The notes beneath the pieces were generated by a model. That model ran no database searches. It saw only the letters and a program-made list of their open reading frames with translations, and was not told the DNA's origin. DNA of 50,327 bases from Neobacillus niacini (GTDB lineage: Bacteria > Bacillota > Bacilli > Bacillales > Cytobacillaceae): positions 1 to 50,327 of the forward strand of contig NZ_JAMBOB010000019.1 in NCBI RefSeq assembly GCF_023715415.1, written 5' to 3'. Below are positions 1-7,814 of the stretch, piece after piece (position 1 is the first letter of the stretch; each line of letters begins with the position of its first letter). A program made the position numbers and the translations under genes.

Positions 1-24
1 TCTTGCATCTTAAACTTCATATTA

Positions 25-88
25 GGTTCCTCCTTAGGGTTTGAGTTAGAGTGGTGTCTAGACTCATATCTTACTGAGGAGCCTTTTT
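25..88 (+). terminator. possible terminator-like hairpin at the window edge
   Basis: GGTTCCTC at 25-32 pairs with GAGGAGCC at 76-83 (one G-T pair) and is followed by five T at 84-88. A small inner stem TGAGT/ACTCA (42-46 with 62-66) lies in the loop. This could end a gene lying left of the window or be a leader structure. The long loop makes it weaker than the other terminators here. Confidence 0.35.
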
Positions 89-232
89 ATTTTCAAAGGT
101 GAAAATTAACCATCTACAGGAATTCTATCGGGTATAGTTGAAGAAGGATTTTATAAAGACTAGTCGAATTTTACTTAATAGTAAAAAGACCATTGGAATC
201 AAAAACTGCTTTCATAAAAAGGAGACGTTAAA

Positions 233-607
233 ATGAAATACTTGTGTTTGGGTTACTTCAGCCCAGAGAAAATGGATGCCAGCCCCAAGGCGGAGATCGA
301 AACTGTCCTTAGCGAATGTCAGCCCCACCTAGAGGAACTATACAAGAGCGGTCAAGTAATTATGGATGTTGGTGTTGACTTGGAAGTAAAATGCTTGAAG
401 CGGATGAACGGGAAAGTTGAGGTTACTGAAGGTCCTTTTGCCAAAACTAATGAGATGATAGGCAGTGTGTTCATCATAGAGGCACTTGATATTAAGGAAG
501 CAATTAGGGTAGCCTCCTTACATCCGACCACACAATTGGATGCAGGTGAGCAGTTTGACTGGCGGATTGAAATCCGCCCTATCCACTACTTCAAGAAGAG
601 AGAATAA
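233..607 (+). CDS. YCII-related (DGPF-domain) protein
   Basis: A 124-residue cytosolic protein. The central stretch VTEGPFAKTNE followed by GSVFIIEALDIKEAI and HPT matches the DGPFAETKE block that defines YCII-related/DGPF proteins, small alpha-beta barrel proteins of mostly unknown function. Some family members have been linked to sigma-factor genes or to chlorinated-ring chemistry, but neither context is present here. The ATG is preceded by AAAAGGAG at 218-224 with good spacing. It is transcribed alone: the next gene, dapA, is on the other strand. I see no catalytic motif that fixes a reaction, so the function stays open. Confidence 0.8.
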   Translation: MKYLCLGYFSPEKMDASPKAEIETVLSECQPHLEELYKSGQVIMDVGVDLEVKCLKRMNGKVEVTEGPFAKTNEMIGSVFIIEALDIKEAIRVASLHPTTQLDAGEQFDWRIEIRPIHYFKKRE

Positions 608-754
608 TGGTCAAGTTTCATTTTTCTTCAAGTATCAGGTGTGAAGCTCAATGGCTATTAGTCGCATTTACCTAGTTCAACTAAAGGGTGGCGTTAGCTG
701 TGAAAAAAAAAGGAGCCTGCCCCACTAAAGGAACAAGCAATTTTGGATTCAAGT

Positions 755-1633
755 TTAAACAAAAGACTTAGCAGGCAGAACCTTTTGGAGTGCACTTTTT
801 TCTTCATCATTTAAAGCTACCATTGGCAGGCGGACGTCTCCCACTTGGACGCCGTGCATATTTAGTGCGGCTTTTACAGGTGTTGGATTTGGTGCTGCAA
901 ATAATGCTTTCATGATAGGAAGAAGTCTGCGATGCGAAACGGCAGCTTCTTGAACACGTCCATTTTTAAATTGGTTGATCATTTCCTGCATCTCATTCCC
1001 AATAATATGCGAGGCAACAGAAACGACGCCAGCACCACCTATCGCTAGAACAGGTAAAGTTAATCCATCATCACCGCTATACAAAGTAAAATTATCATGA
1101 GTTTGGCTAATAATTTCTGCCATTGCATCTAGATTTCCACTAGCTTCTTTTATTGCCACGATATTACTAATTTCCGAGAGTCGTACAACGGTCTCTACTG
1201 AAATGTTTACGACACTGCGCCCTGGAATATTATAAAGCATAACCGGTAAGGAAGTGGTTTCGGCAATGGTTTTAAAGTGCTGAAACATGCCTTCTTGTGA
1301 AGGCTTATTATAATAAGGAGTAACGAGCATAATTCCATCCACACCCGCTTCTTCAGCCAGCTTTGTTAAGCTGATAGAAGCTCTTGTATTATTGGAGCCG
1401 GTTCCAGCAATGACAGGCACCCTGCCTGCGGCAGTTTCTACCACCAATTTAAATAATTCCACTTTTTCTTCTGTAGTTAAGGTGGGGGATTCTCCGGTTG
1501 TACCTGAAACGACTAAACCATCAGAACCATTGTCTATTAAATAATTTACTAATGTTCTCGCTGCGTCAAAATCAACCTCACCATGCTGATCAAATGGCGT
1601 CACCATCGCTGTTAACACTTGGCCAAAATTCAT
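755..1633 (-). CDS. dapA: 4-hydroxy-tetrahydrodipicolinate synthase
   Basis: Condenses pyruvate with aspartate semialdehyde, the first committed step to diaminopimelate, lysine and dipicolinate. The product is 292 residues, close to the B. subtilis enzyme. Visible hallmarks are GTTGESPTL (substrate threonines), MLYNIPGRS (catalytic Tyr) and VAIKEASG (Schiff-base Lys). The frame stays open upstream, but AAAGGGTG lies just before the double ATG at 1636/1631, and the family begins with MNFG, so 1633 is taken as the start; a longer product is unlikely. The gene is not beside asd, dapG or dpa genes, so it is probably a second, separately controlled dapA. It sits directly behind a lysine riboswitch and terminator, implying repression by lysine. 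Confidence 0.93.
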   Translation of the reverse strand: MNFGQVLTAMVTPFDQHGEVDFDAARTLVNYLIDNGSDGLVVSGTTGESPTLTTEEKVELFKLVVETAAGRVPVIAGTGSNNTRASISLTKLAEEAGVDGIMLVTPYYNKPSQEGMFQHFKTIAETTSLPVMLYNIPGRSVVNISVETVVRLSEISNIVAIKEASGNLDAMAEIISQTHDNFTLYSGDDGLTLPVLAIGGAGVVSVASHIIGNEMQEMINQFKNGRVQEAAVSHRRLLPIMKALFAAPNPTPVKAALNMHGVQVGDVRLPMVALNDEEKSALQKVLPAKSFV

Positions 1634-1703
1634 CATATTCACCCTTTTTATCATTTTTTTTTGAAAATTAGAGGTGGCTTTGAGGTCAGTCAAAAGTTAA
1701 CGC

Positions 1704-1733
1704 AAAAAAGCAGCAACGAAGGCTCGCTGCTGC
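1704..1733 (-). terminator. riboswitch expression-platform terminator of dapA
   Basis: On the minus strand GCAGCAGCG (1733-1725) pairs with CGTTGCTGC (1718-1710) through a six-base loop and is followed by six T. It lies between the lysine aptamer and the dapA start, where an attenuator is expected. Confidence 0.85.
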
Positions 1734-1765
1734 AGTAGAAACATAATAAAAAAACGTTCCTTTGC

Positions 1766-1950
1766 GTAAGATAGCCCTCCATATAGTCTCCTATATGACA
1801 GTTCTGTATTTCTTCAATAGCAGAACCAGCGGTCTAGATCAATGAGATTCCATCCGCTTCGGCAAATTCCCCTTTCCACAATCGTCCTAGGACCTCATCA
1901 TCCTCAAACTGCGTACTAATGGTCTTTGCGCCTCTATCCTCACTTCAAAA
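1766..1950 (-). promoter_or_regulatory. lysine riboswitch (L box)
   Basis: Reading the minus strand, the leader carries the conserved L-box blocks in order: GTGAGGATAGAGGCGCAAAG at the 5' end, AGTACGCAGTTTGAGGATGA, GAAAGGGGAATTTGCCGAAGC, CGCTGGTTCTG and finally GGAGGGCTATCTTA. These match the lysC leader of B. subtilis block by block. In this class lysine binding stabilises the aptamer and lets the downstream terminator form, so it is an OFF switch. Ends are approximate. Confidence 0.93.
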
Positions 1951-2031
1951 GGTAATGAAGTAAGAAAATATTTAATTACAAACAAATATAACAGAAAATT
2001 CACTAGTGTTCAAGAGGGTTGCCTTAAAGTG

Positions 2032-2072
2032 GTGGCTGTCACCGTGACAAAGTCACGGTGACAGGCACCACT
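2032..2072. repeat. palindromic repeat around GTCACCGTGAC
   Basis: TGTCACCGTGAC and GTCACGGTGACA form a perfect 12-bp stem around AAA, flanked by outer GTGG/CCAC arms. There is no T tract, so a simple terminator is unlikely. The core resembles other GTGCC/GGCAC-containing palindromes in this window. Confidence 0.75.
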
Positions 2073-2101
2073 CGTGGACACTGTCCACCTCAGGCGGACA
2101 G

Positions 2102-3298
2102 TCATTTTAGTTTTTTAATGAAGACTACTTTGAGGTAGTCGGATTCTGGATAATACTTGTTGGTTCTGAAGTCTTCAGGGAGTGAAAATTCTTCCATTAG
2201 TTTATAGCGTTTATTGGATTCCTTGAAGGCGGTATCGATGAATCCTTTGAATTTATCCATACCAAAGGAACTGGCATTGGTTGATGCGAGGATGATTCCG
2301 TTATCCTCTGTGATGGAAATAGCTTCTTTTAATAGGTTTTTATAATCCTTTTCGGCGCTGAAGACAAACTTCTTTGATCTTGCAAAGCTTGGAGGATCAA
2401 GGATGACAACATCAAACAGCAGCCCCTTTTTCACTGCATATTTGAAGTATTTGAATACATCCTCTACGATAATATCTTGAGCTTGTGCATCAATTCCATT
2501 CACACTAAATTGCTCGATCGTTTTACTTTTGCTTCGATTCGCGAGGTCAACACTGGTTGTTTTCGTCGCACCGCCTAAAGCGGCAAACACTGAAAACACG
2601 CCAGTATAAGAGAACGTATTTAATACTCGTTTCCCTTTTGAATAGACATCTCGTAATGTTTTTCTTACATCCTTTTGATCTAAGAACACACCGACCATAG
2701 CACTTTCATTCAAATAAACCGCGATATTGACCCCATTTTCTTTTACAATGATGGGGAATTCTCCTCGTTTGCCTGCGACGAAGTCATCTTCTTCAATGTA
2801 CTTACCACTTTCATCAAACCGCTTTTTCTGATAAATGGCTTTATACTCCACCAAATACTTCAATGAATCTATGATAAACTCCCGAAAGTGATAGATGCCC
2901 TTACTGTACCAGGTAATGACGTAATACCCATCGAAGTAATCAATTGTTAAACCTCCGATGCCATCGCCTTCACCGTTAAACACCCGAAAGGCAGTGGTTT
3001 CAGTGCTCTGAAAAAAATGTTCTCTTCTATCAAAGGCAGCCTTTAAGGTCTTTTCAAAAAAACGTTGATCAAACTGTTCTTTTTCAATATTGCTAAGCAT
3101 CCAGCCAAGGCCTTTATTTTGTTTCCCATAATAGCCTTTGGCAATAAAGTGGTTCTGTTCATCAACAAGGTTTATGATGCACCCTTCTTCATCTAGAGCA
3201 GCAGGGTTTAGTATGTTGTCTTTTGTAATAAGCGGGTAGCCATTTTTATATTTAGTAACGAACTTTGATTTCACCTTTAACCTGACTTCTGTTTTCAT
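2102..3298 (-). CDS. class I SAM-dependent rRNA methyltransferase, RlmI-like
   Basis: A 398-residue protein with the architecture of the RlmI/YwbD family: an N-terminal PUA-like RNA-binding domain (about residues 1-80) and a C-terminal Rossmann methyltransferase (about 190-398). Visible motifs are VLNTFSYTGVFSVFAALGG (SAM-binding motif I) and VVILDPPSFARSKK, whose DPPSF block is typical of 23S rRNA m5C methyltransferases of this group. The likely role is base methylation of 23S rRNA, but several paralogues occur in Bacillaceae and the target base cannot be read from sequence. AGGATGAAGAC precedes the ATG. It is transcribed alone. Confidence 0.85.
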   Translation of the reverse strand: MKTEVRLKVKSKFVTKYKNGYPLITKDNILNPAALDEEGCIINLVDEQNHFIAKGYYGKQNKGLGWMLSNIEKEQFDQRFFEKTLKAAFDRREHFFQSTETTAFRVFNGEGDGIGGLTIDYFDGYYVITWYSKGIYHFREFIIDSLKYLVEYKAIYQKKRFDESGKYIEEDDFVAGKRGEFPIIVKENGVNIAVYLNESAMVGVFLDQKDVRKTLRDVYSKGKRVLNTFSYTGVFSVFAALGGATKTTSVDLANRSKSKTIEQFSVNGIDAQAQDIIVEDVFKYFKYAVKKGLLFDVVILDPPSFARSKKFVFSAEKDYKNLLKEAISITEDNGIILASTNASSFGMDKFKGFIDTAFKESNKRYKLMEEFSLPEDFRTNKYYPESDYLKVVFIKKLK

Positions 3299-3427
3299 GT
3301 CTTCATCCTATCTCTTGTATTTATCATTAGTAGCATTGTAAACAAATATTTGTAAAATCAATCACAATCCATTAATCATAACACTCTTTCCTACGAGTGA
3401 TGCGTATTTCAAGATAGAGAAAAGCAT

Positions 3428-3452
3428 AAAAAAATCCAGAAAGTATCTGGAT
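3428..3452 (-). terminator. terminator after cwlK
   Basis: On the minus strand ATCCAG (3452-3447) pairs with CTGGAT (3439-3434) and runs into a T tract to 3428. Confidence 0.8.
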
Positions 3453-3500
3453 CATGATTTTCTATTAGTTTCTTTAAAAAAGGGAGGAATGCTGCTCCAC

Positions 3501-4082
3501 TTAGTGGGTATCCACTGTTAAAGATGATTCATCAGGTCTCTTTCCGTTCTGTAAGTCAGCAAGTGTTAACCCAAAGTTCATTTGCAAATGAGGATAATCT
3601 TTAAATTGAGCCCAGTCACCGCCCCATTCAAAACCTAGCGCTTTTGCCAATTCTACGACTTCGTCCCAATCTGGTTTTCCATTCTGATTCCCGTCGTATT
3701 GCATATCCCAAATGACATTTTCAGAAGGGGTTTTTATGGCAAAGTCGATGGCAAGCCCAAAATTATGAAACGATTCTCCTCCTCTGGCATGCGTTACGAT
3801 ATTCCCCGCAGCTGTCCGGCCTTGTTCATATAGTCGGTCCTGATCCTCCGCACTGCGAAAGTCATCCGTAATTAAGATCACAATCCCTTTTTCGGCAGAT
3901 TGCTGGATTAATTGATTGCTCCGTTCCAGTACAATGGGATGGAGTTCAGTAGGGAAATCCTCAGATTCCATACTTATTCGATTAAGCAAGTTAAGTCCTA
4001 AAGGGTTTTTTATCATAAAATATAGGAAAAAAGCAATAAATAATGTGAGTACTAGTTTTCCTCTCCAGGTAAGTTTCAACAT
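3501..4082 (-). CDS. cwlK: M15-family L-alanyl-D-glutamate peptidase
   Basis: A 193-residue cell-wall hydrolase that cleaves the L-Ala-D-Glu bond of peptidoglycan stem peptides. Residues about 8-28 form one hydrophobic membrane anchor, so the enzyme faces the wall. The VanY-like zinc domain shows DDFRSAEDQDRLYEQGRT, then GGESFHNFGLAIDFA (zinc His and Asp), and GGDWAQFKDYPHLQM (catalytic Asp region and zinc His). The match to B. subtilis CwlK runs over nearly the whole chain, including DGNQNGKPDW. It is single, with its own terminator downstream. Confidence 0.92.
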   Translation of the reverse strand: MLKLTWRGKLVLTLFIAFFLYFMIKNPLGLNLLNRISMESEDFPTELHPIVLERSNQLIQQSAEKGIVILITDDFRSAEDQDRLYEQGRTAAGNIVTHARGGESFHNFGLAIDFAIKTPSENVIWDMQYDGNQNGKPDWDEVVELAKALGFEWGGDWAQFKDYPHLQMNFGLTLADLQNGKRPDESSLTVDTH

Positions 4083-4193
4083 CGTATTTCCTTTCTAACC
4101 TAAATATCTTTTCACTATCAAAGACGAGAAAGATGGACTCATTGTTTCAATTATTTCATTTCCTTTTATTAGTAAATCTAATCTTTCATCCAT

Positions 4194-4223
4194 AAAAAAA
4201 GATCCAGGTAACCTGGATCTTTA
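4194..4223 (-). terminator. terminator after the branched-chain aminotransferase gene
   Basis: AAGATCCAGGT and ACCTGGATCTT form an 11-bp stem around one base, followed on the minus strand by a T tract ending at 4194. Confidence 0.9.
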
Positions 4224-4239
4224 CAAAGTCATATTCCTA

Positions 4240-5322
4240 TTAAGCTTCAACAGAGGCTACTTTAACGGTCCAGTTAAATGGATCTTCTTTTTTCCCCAGT
4301 TGAATGCCTGTCATTTCATCATAAATGTCCTGAGATAGCTGGCCAATATGATTGTTATTGATAACGATCGATTGATCTTTCCAAGTCAGTTCACCAACCG
4401 GCGAAATAACAGCAGCGGTTCCTGCTCCAAAGACTTCCTCTAATTCCCCGCGTTTATGTGCTGCAAAGACCTCTTCAATGGAGATTTTCTCTTCACGTAC
4501 AGGGATGTTCCAATGTTTTAATAATTGAATCACTGAATCACGAGTGACACCTGGTAAAATGCTTCCATTTAACCTCGGAGTTACCACTTCTCCATTTATC
4601 TTGAAGAAGATATTCATACTGCCGACTTCTTCCACGTACTTATTCTCCTTCGCATCGAGCCAAAGGATTTGCGCATAACCGCCTGCATCTGCTTTCTCTT
4701 GCGCTTTCAGGCTGGCTGCATAGTTGCCTGCCGTCTTTACATGGCCGACGCCTCCAATTACCGCACGGACGAATTGCTCTTCCACATAGATCTTCACAGG
4801 ACTTAGTTGGCTGCCATAATAAGCACCGGAAGGGGAGAGGATGACTAACAATTTATATTGCTTCGCTGGTCGCACACCAAGATATGGCTCCGTTGAGAAA
4901 ATAAATGGTCGAATGTAAAGCGAAGTTCCCTCACCACTAGGAACCCAATCCTTTTCGGTCATAATTAATTCTTTAATTCCTTCTAATAAGAAGTCCTCAT
5001 CAATTTGGGGAATACACAGCCTCTCGCAGGATTCGTTCAAACGCTTCATATTCTTCTCCGGACGGAATAATTGGATAGACCCATCCTTCGTTTTATATGC
5101 CTTCATTCCTTCAAAGATTGCTTGTCCATAGTGAAAAACCATTGCGGATGGATCAAGCGTTAACGGCTCATAAGGAGTAATTCTCGGGTCAAACCAGCCT
5201 AGGTCACTATGATAATCCATTGCAAACATGTAATCACTGAAATACTTGCCGAAACCAAGTGAAGCGGGATCTGGCTTTGGCTTTAATTGTTCTCTAGGAA
5301 TAAATGAAATCTCTTGTTTCAT
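4240..5322 (-). CDS. ilvE: branched-chain amino acid aminotransferase
   Basis: A fold-type IV PLP enzyme moving the amino group between Glu and the keto acids of Leu, Ile and Val. Its 360 residues match the long Bacillus forms YwaA and YbgE. The PLP Lys lies in GHVKTAGNYAAS, and the motifs VFHYGQAIFEGMKAY, LYIRPF and GSILPGVTRDSV are typical of the family. A GTG lies six bases upstream at 5328, but GAGGT sits directly before it and is better placed for the ATG at 5322, so the ATG is preferred. It diverges from degV; the shared upstream region holds repeated TATGACAAA sites. Which B. subtilis paralogue it equals is not decided. Confidence 0.93.
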   Translation of the reverse strand: MKQEISFIPREQLKPKPDPASLGFGKYFSDYMFAMDYHSDLGWFDPRITPYEPLTLDPSAMVFHYGQAIFEGMKAYKTKDGSIQLFRPEKNMKRLNESCERLCIPQIDEDFLLEGIKELIMTEKDWVPSGEGTSLYIRPFIFSTEPYLGVRPAKQYKLLVILSPSGAYYGSQLSPVKIYVEEQFVRAVIGGVGHVKTAGNYAASLKAQEKADAGGYAQILWLDAKENKYVEEVGSMNIFFKINGEVVTPRLNGSILPGVTRDSVIQLLKHWNIPVREEKISIEEVFAAHKRGELEEVFGAGTAAVISPVGELTWKDQSIVINNNHIGQLSQDIYDEMTGIQLGKKEDPFNWTVKVASVEA

Positions 5323-5466
5323 GCTCACACCTCATTCTTATTTATAAGTTCTGTTTTAAACACTTTATTTACTTATATTACTTTAAAAATTATATTTTTG
5401 AAATAATAAAAATACTTTCTTTTACTATACCATTATTTAAATAAATCTGGCTATTTTTGATTTAGA

Positions 5467-5527
5467 TATGACAAATTGGTGACAATCCTGTTTGTCATAC
5501 CTAAAAATCAATGTCATATATGACAAA
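5467..5527. promoter_or_regulatory. cluster of TATGACAAA half-sites between ilvE and degV
   Basis: Three exact copies of one 9-mer occur within 61 bp: TATGACAAA at 5467-5475, its complement TTTGTCATA at 5491-5499, and TATGACAAA at 5519-5527. The last lies within the perfect palindrome TGTCATATATGACA at 5512-5525. A fourth partial GTGACAA lies near 5480. This looks like a multi-site operator for a dimeric regulator. The regulator is unknown, and I see no good CodY box. Confidence 0.55.
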
Positions 5528-5640
5528 TATAACTGGTGAAAAAGTACTCATTTTTGTAATGTTAACCTCATTACCATACTACTATTTATAAGATTATTGC
5601 CTATATAGAGTAAGCGAATTTTAAGAAGGAAGAGGATAAT

Positions 5641-6489
5641 ATGAACAAGCCTAAAATTGCATGGATTACGGATACGACTTCTTCTCTTAGCAAAGAGTTT
5701 ATTAAGCAGCATAATATACATGTCATACCCCTGCATGTTGTCATTAACGATACATTTTACAAAGAAACAATCGATATTACCGAAGAAGATTTTTATGATC
5801 GAATGAAGAATGAGGAAGGGAAATTCCAATCCTCCCAGCCAACTATCGGAGATATCGTGGATCTTTATGAAAAGTTAAAAGAAGAATATGACTTTGGAAT
5901 TGCGATACATGCCTCTAGTACATTAACTGGCACCTATCAGACCTCTGTGATGGCAGCGGAAATGGCCGGATTTAAATTATTTGCGATTGATTCCCATACG
6001 GGTTCTTATCCTTTATCATTCCTTGTGAAAAGAGGGATAGAACTAGTTGAAAAGGGGCTCGATATAGACGAGGTAGTTTCACAGTTAAACGCCTTGCGCA
6101 GGCACACTCGATTATTCCTGGTTCCATCCAACCTCGACCAGCTTCATAAAAGCGGCAGAGTGTCTGGAAGCCAAAAAATATTAGCTTCGCTTTTTAATAT
6201 TAAGCCGATTTTATCGATTGAAGATGGAGCGGCAAAGATTAAAGACAAGGTCCGAACGGAGAAGAAGGCTATTGCGTGGCTGGTAAATCATTTAAAGGAT
6301 GATTTTCATTCAAAAACAGTTCGGAAGGTTGCCATTGTCCATGCGAATGACACTGAAAGAGCTGCGGGGCTTGAACAATTAGTCAATGAAACTTTTCCAA
6401 ATATAGAAACAGTGAAATTAATGCTTATCACCGTTGCTGGTGTGCATACGGGGGTTGGGACACTTGGACTATCGTGGGTAAACGAATAA
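5641..6489 (+). CDS. DegV family fatty-acid-binding protein
   Basis: A 282-residue cytosolic DegV/FakB-type protein. The N-terminal EDD domain begins KIAWITDTTSSLS; IDITEEDFYDRM and FQSSQPTIGD follow, and the C-terminal half has VPSNLDQLHKSGRVSG and GVHTGVGTLGLSW. Family members bind a fatty acid in the cleft and, as FakB, present it to the kinase FakA. No fakA lies nearby, so a partner role is inferred. AAGAAGGAAGAGG lies before the ATG. The gene is divergent from ilvE and ends in a strong terminator. Confidence 0.9.
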   Translation: MNKPKIAWITDTTSSLSKEFIKQHNIHVIPLHVVINDTFYKETIDITEEDFYDRMKNEEGKFQSSQPTIGDIVDLYEKLKEEYDFGIAIHASSTLTGTYQTSVMAAEMAGFKLFAIDSHTGSYPLSFLVKRGIELVEKGLDIDEVVSQLNALRRHTRLFLVPSNLDQLHKSGRVSGSQKILASLFNIKPILSIEDGAAKIKDKVRTEKKAIAWLVNHLKDDFHSKTVRKVAIVHANDTERAAGLEQLVNETFPNIETVKLMLITVAGVHTGVGTLGLSWVNE

Positions 6490-6510
6490 TTTTGCAAATA
6501 AAACAGTTAA

Positions 6511-6543
6511 AAGGCCGTTTGAATGAATCAAACGGCCTTTTTG
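6511..6543 (+). terminator. terminator after degV
   Basis: AAGGCCGTTTGA (6511-6522) pairs perfectly with TCAAACGGCCTT (6528-6539) around a five-base loop and is followed by T residues. Confidence 0.93.
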
Positions 6544-6569
6544 AATTTCTTCATTTAGGATTAAACAAC

Positions 6570-6680
6570 CTATTCATCCTCTGTATATGCTTCGGTTGTT
6601 GTGTCCCTGCAATCCCAGCACTGACAGCGATTCCTCTCCATAATACATAATTCCTCACCACAAGAAATGCAGACATCCAT
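6570..6680 (-). CDS. small zinc-ribbon-like protein
   Basis: A 36-residue protein with four to five cysteines arranged as CISCGEELCIMER then RCQCWDCRD, consistent with a single treble-clef or ribbon zinc site, then an acidic tail. The frame stays open further upstream, but AAAGGGGAG nine bases before the ATG at 6680 fixes the short form. The layout resembles the tiny YhfH-type proteins of Bacillus; I cannot assign a function. It is convergent with degV and lies close to that gene's terminator. Confidence 0.6.
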   Translation of the reverse strand: MDVCISCGEELCIMERNRCQCWDCRDTTTEAYTEDE

Positions 6681-6890
6681 AAGAAGAAACTCCCCTTTCC
6701 AGTGAAAATGTATATTTATACTATTTTTATTCAGTGTTATTGATAAATATGTCACCAATTGCCCGACAAAACATTTAAACAGTTTGAAAAACTACTGCTC
6801 CATATCGGGTGAATTTCATTACATTTAATAAGAAACATTGTGATATACTAGACATCATTCAGTATGGGTGCATCAGGAGGATTGTCTAGA

Positions 6891-7748
6891 ATGGCAAGAG
6901 AAGGAACTTTTACTGGTGTCGATGGAGCGGAATTATTTTATACAATAATTGAACCAACAAGTGCTCCCAAAGCATCAGTTATTATCGTACATGGACACGG
7001 CGACCATAGCGGCGGCCTGCAGAACATAAGTTTTAGCTTAGTTAATGAAGGATACATTGTTTACACATATGATTTGCGCGGTCATGGAAAAAGCTCGGGG
7101 AAACGGGGTTTTATAAAAAGTTGGGATGAGTTTCGTGGTGACTTACACGAATTTCATAAGTTAGTTTCGAAAAAGCAGCCCGGACTGCCTTTGTATATGA
7201 TCGGACATAGTATGGGCGGGGTCATTGCCCTGGATTATGCTCTCGATTTTAGTAATGGAATCTCAGGGATCATTGCAATAGCACCTGCCATCTCTTATGA
7301 AGTGACCAGATTTGAGCGGTTAGGTATCACCTTAATCGGCAAACTGAAGCCTGATCTCAGCATAAATAAGTCGAGGAACTTTCAATTAATGGCGAAGAAT
7401 ACAGCGATGGCTGCCAAATATTATTCAGACTCTTTACGTCACAATACTATTACACCTGGTTTAGGACGTGGTCTGATCCAAGGGATATCAAAGGTATTAA
7501 ATCAGGCACCTTTGCTAAAGATGCCGTTTCTATTACAATACGGACTTCGTGATAAAATTACACCGCCAACAAAGCTTGGTTCTTTTTTTGAGCATGTTTC
7601 ATCCAAGGATAAACAGCTAATTGAATACCCCACAGCAAAGCATCGACCTTTTGAGGGACCAGGCAAAGAGCAGTTTCTAAGAGATATGATTGAATGGCTG
7701 GACAGTCGGGTTGAGAAAATTCAAAAAGGTAAAGTTAAGGCAGTTTAA
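6891..7748 (+). CDS. alpha/beta hydrolase, monoacylglycerol-lipase-like
   Basis: A 285-residue serine hydrolase of the S33/Hydrolase_4 group. The oxyanion region is IIVHGHGDHSGG, the nucleophile elbow is GHSMGG, the catalytic Asp is probably in YGLRDKITPP and the His in TAKHRPFEG. RGHGKSSGKRG is typical of monoacylglycerol lipases and lysophospholipases, so an acyl-glycerol ester substrate is likely but unproven. No signal peptide is visible. An ATG at 6864 is in frame, but AGGAGG at 6875-6880 sits ten bases before the ATG at 6891, which is chosen. A -10-like TATACT lies at 6844-6849 without a clear -35 box. Confidence 0.85.
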   Translation: MAREGTFTGVDGAELFYTIIEPTSAPKASVIIVHGHGDHSGGLQNISFSLVNEGYIVYTYDLRGHGKSSGKRGFIKSWDEFRGDLHEFHKLVSKKQPGLPLYMIGHSMGGVIALDYALDFSNGISGIIAIAPAISYEVTRFERLGITLIGKLKPDLSINKSRNFQLMAKNTAMAAKYYSDSLRHNTITPGLGRGLIQGISKVLNQAPLLKMPFLLQYGLRDKITPPTKLGSFFEHVSSKDKQLIEYPTAKHRPFEGPGKEQFLRDMIEWLDSRVEKIQKGKVKAV

Positions 7749-7764
7749 CTATAGCAAAACAACG

Positions 7765-7804
7765 AAAGAAGAGCAGGATTAGATTTATCCTGCTCTTCTT
7801 TTTT
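7765..7804 (+). terminator. terminator between the hydrolase and guaC
   Basis: AAGAAGAGCAGGAT and ATCCTGCTCTTCTT form a long perfect stem followed by a T run on the plus strand. It also separates the convergent guaC gene and may work in both directions. Confidence 0.9.
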
Positions 7805-7814
7805 GTGAAAGTTC

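Noticed and set aside
5548..5829. Minus-strand frame overlapping the degV start
   Set aside because: It covers the degV ribosome site and start; no ribosome site of its own and an implausible protein.
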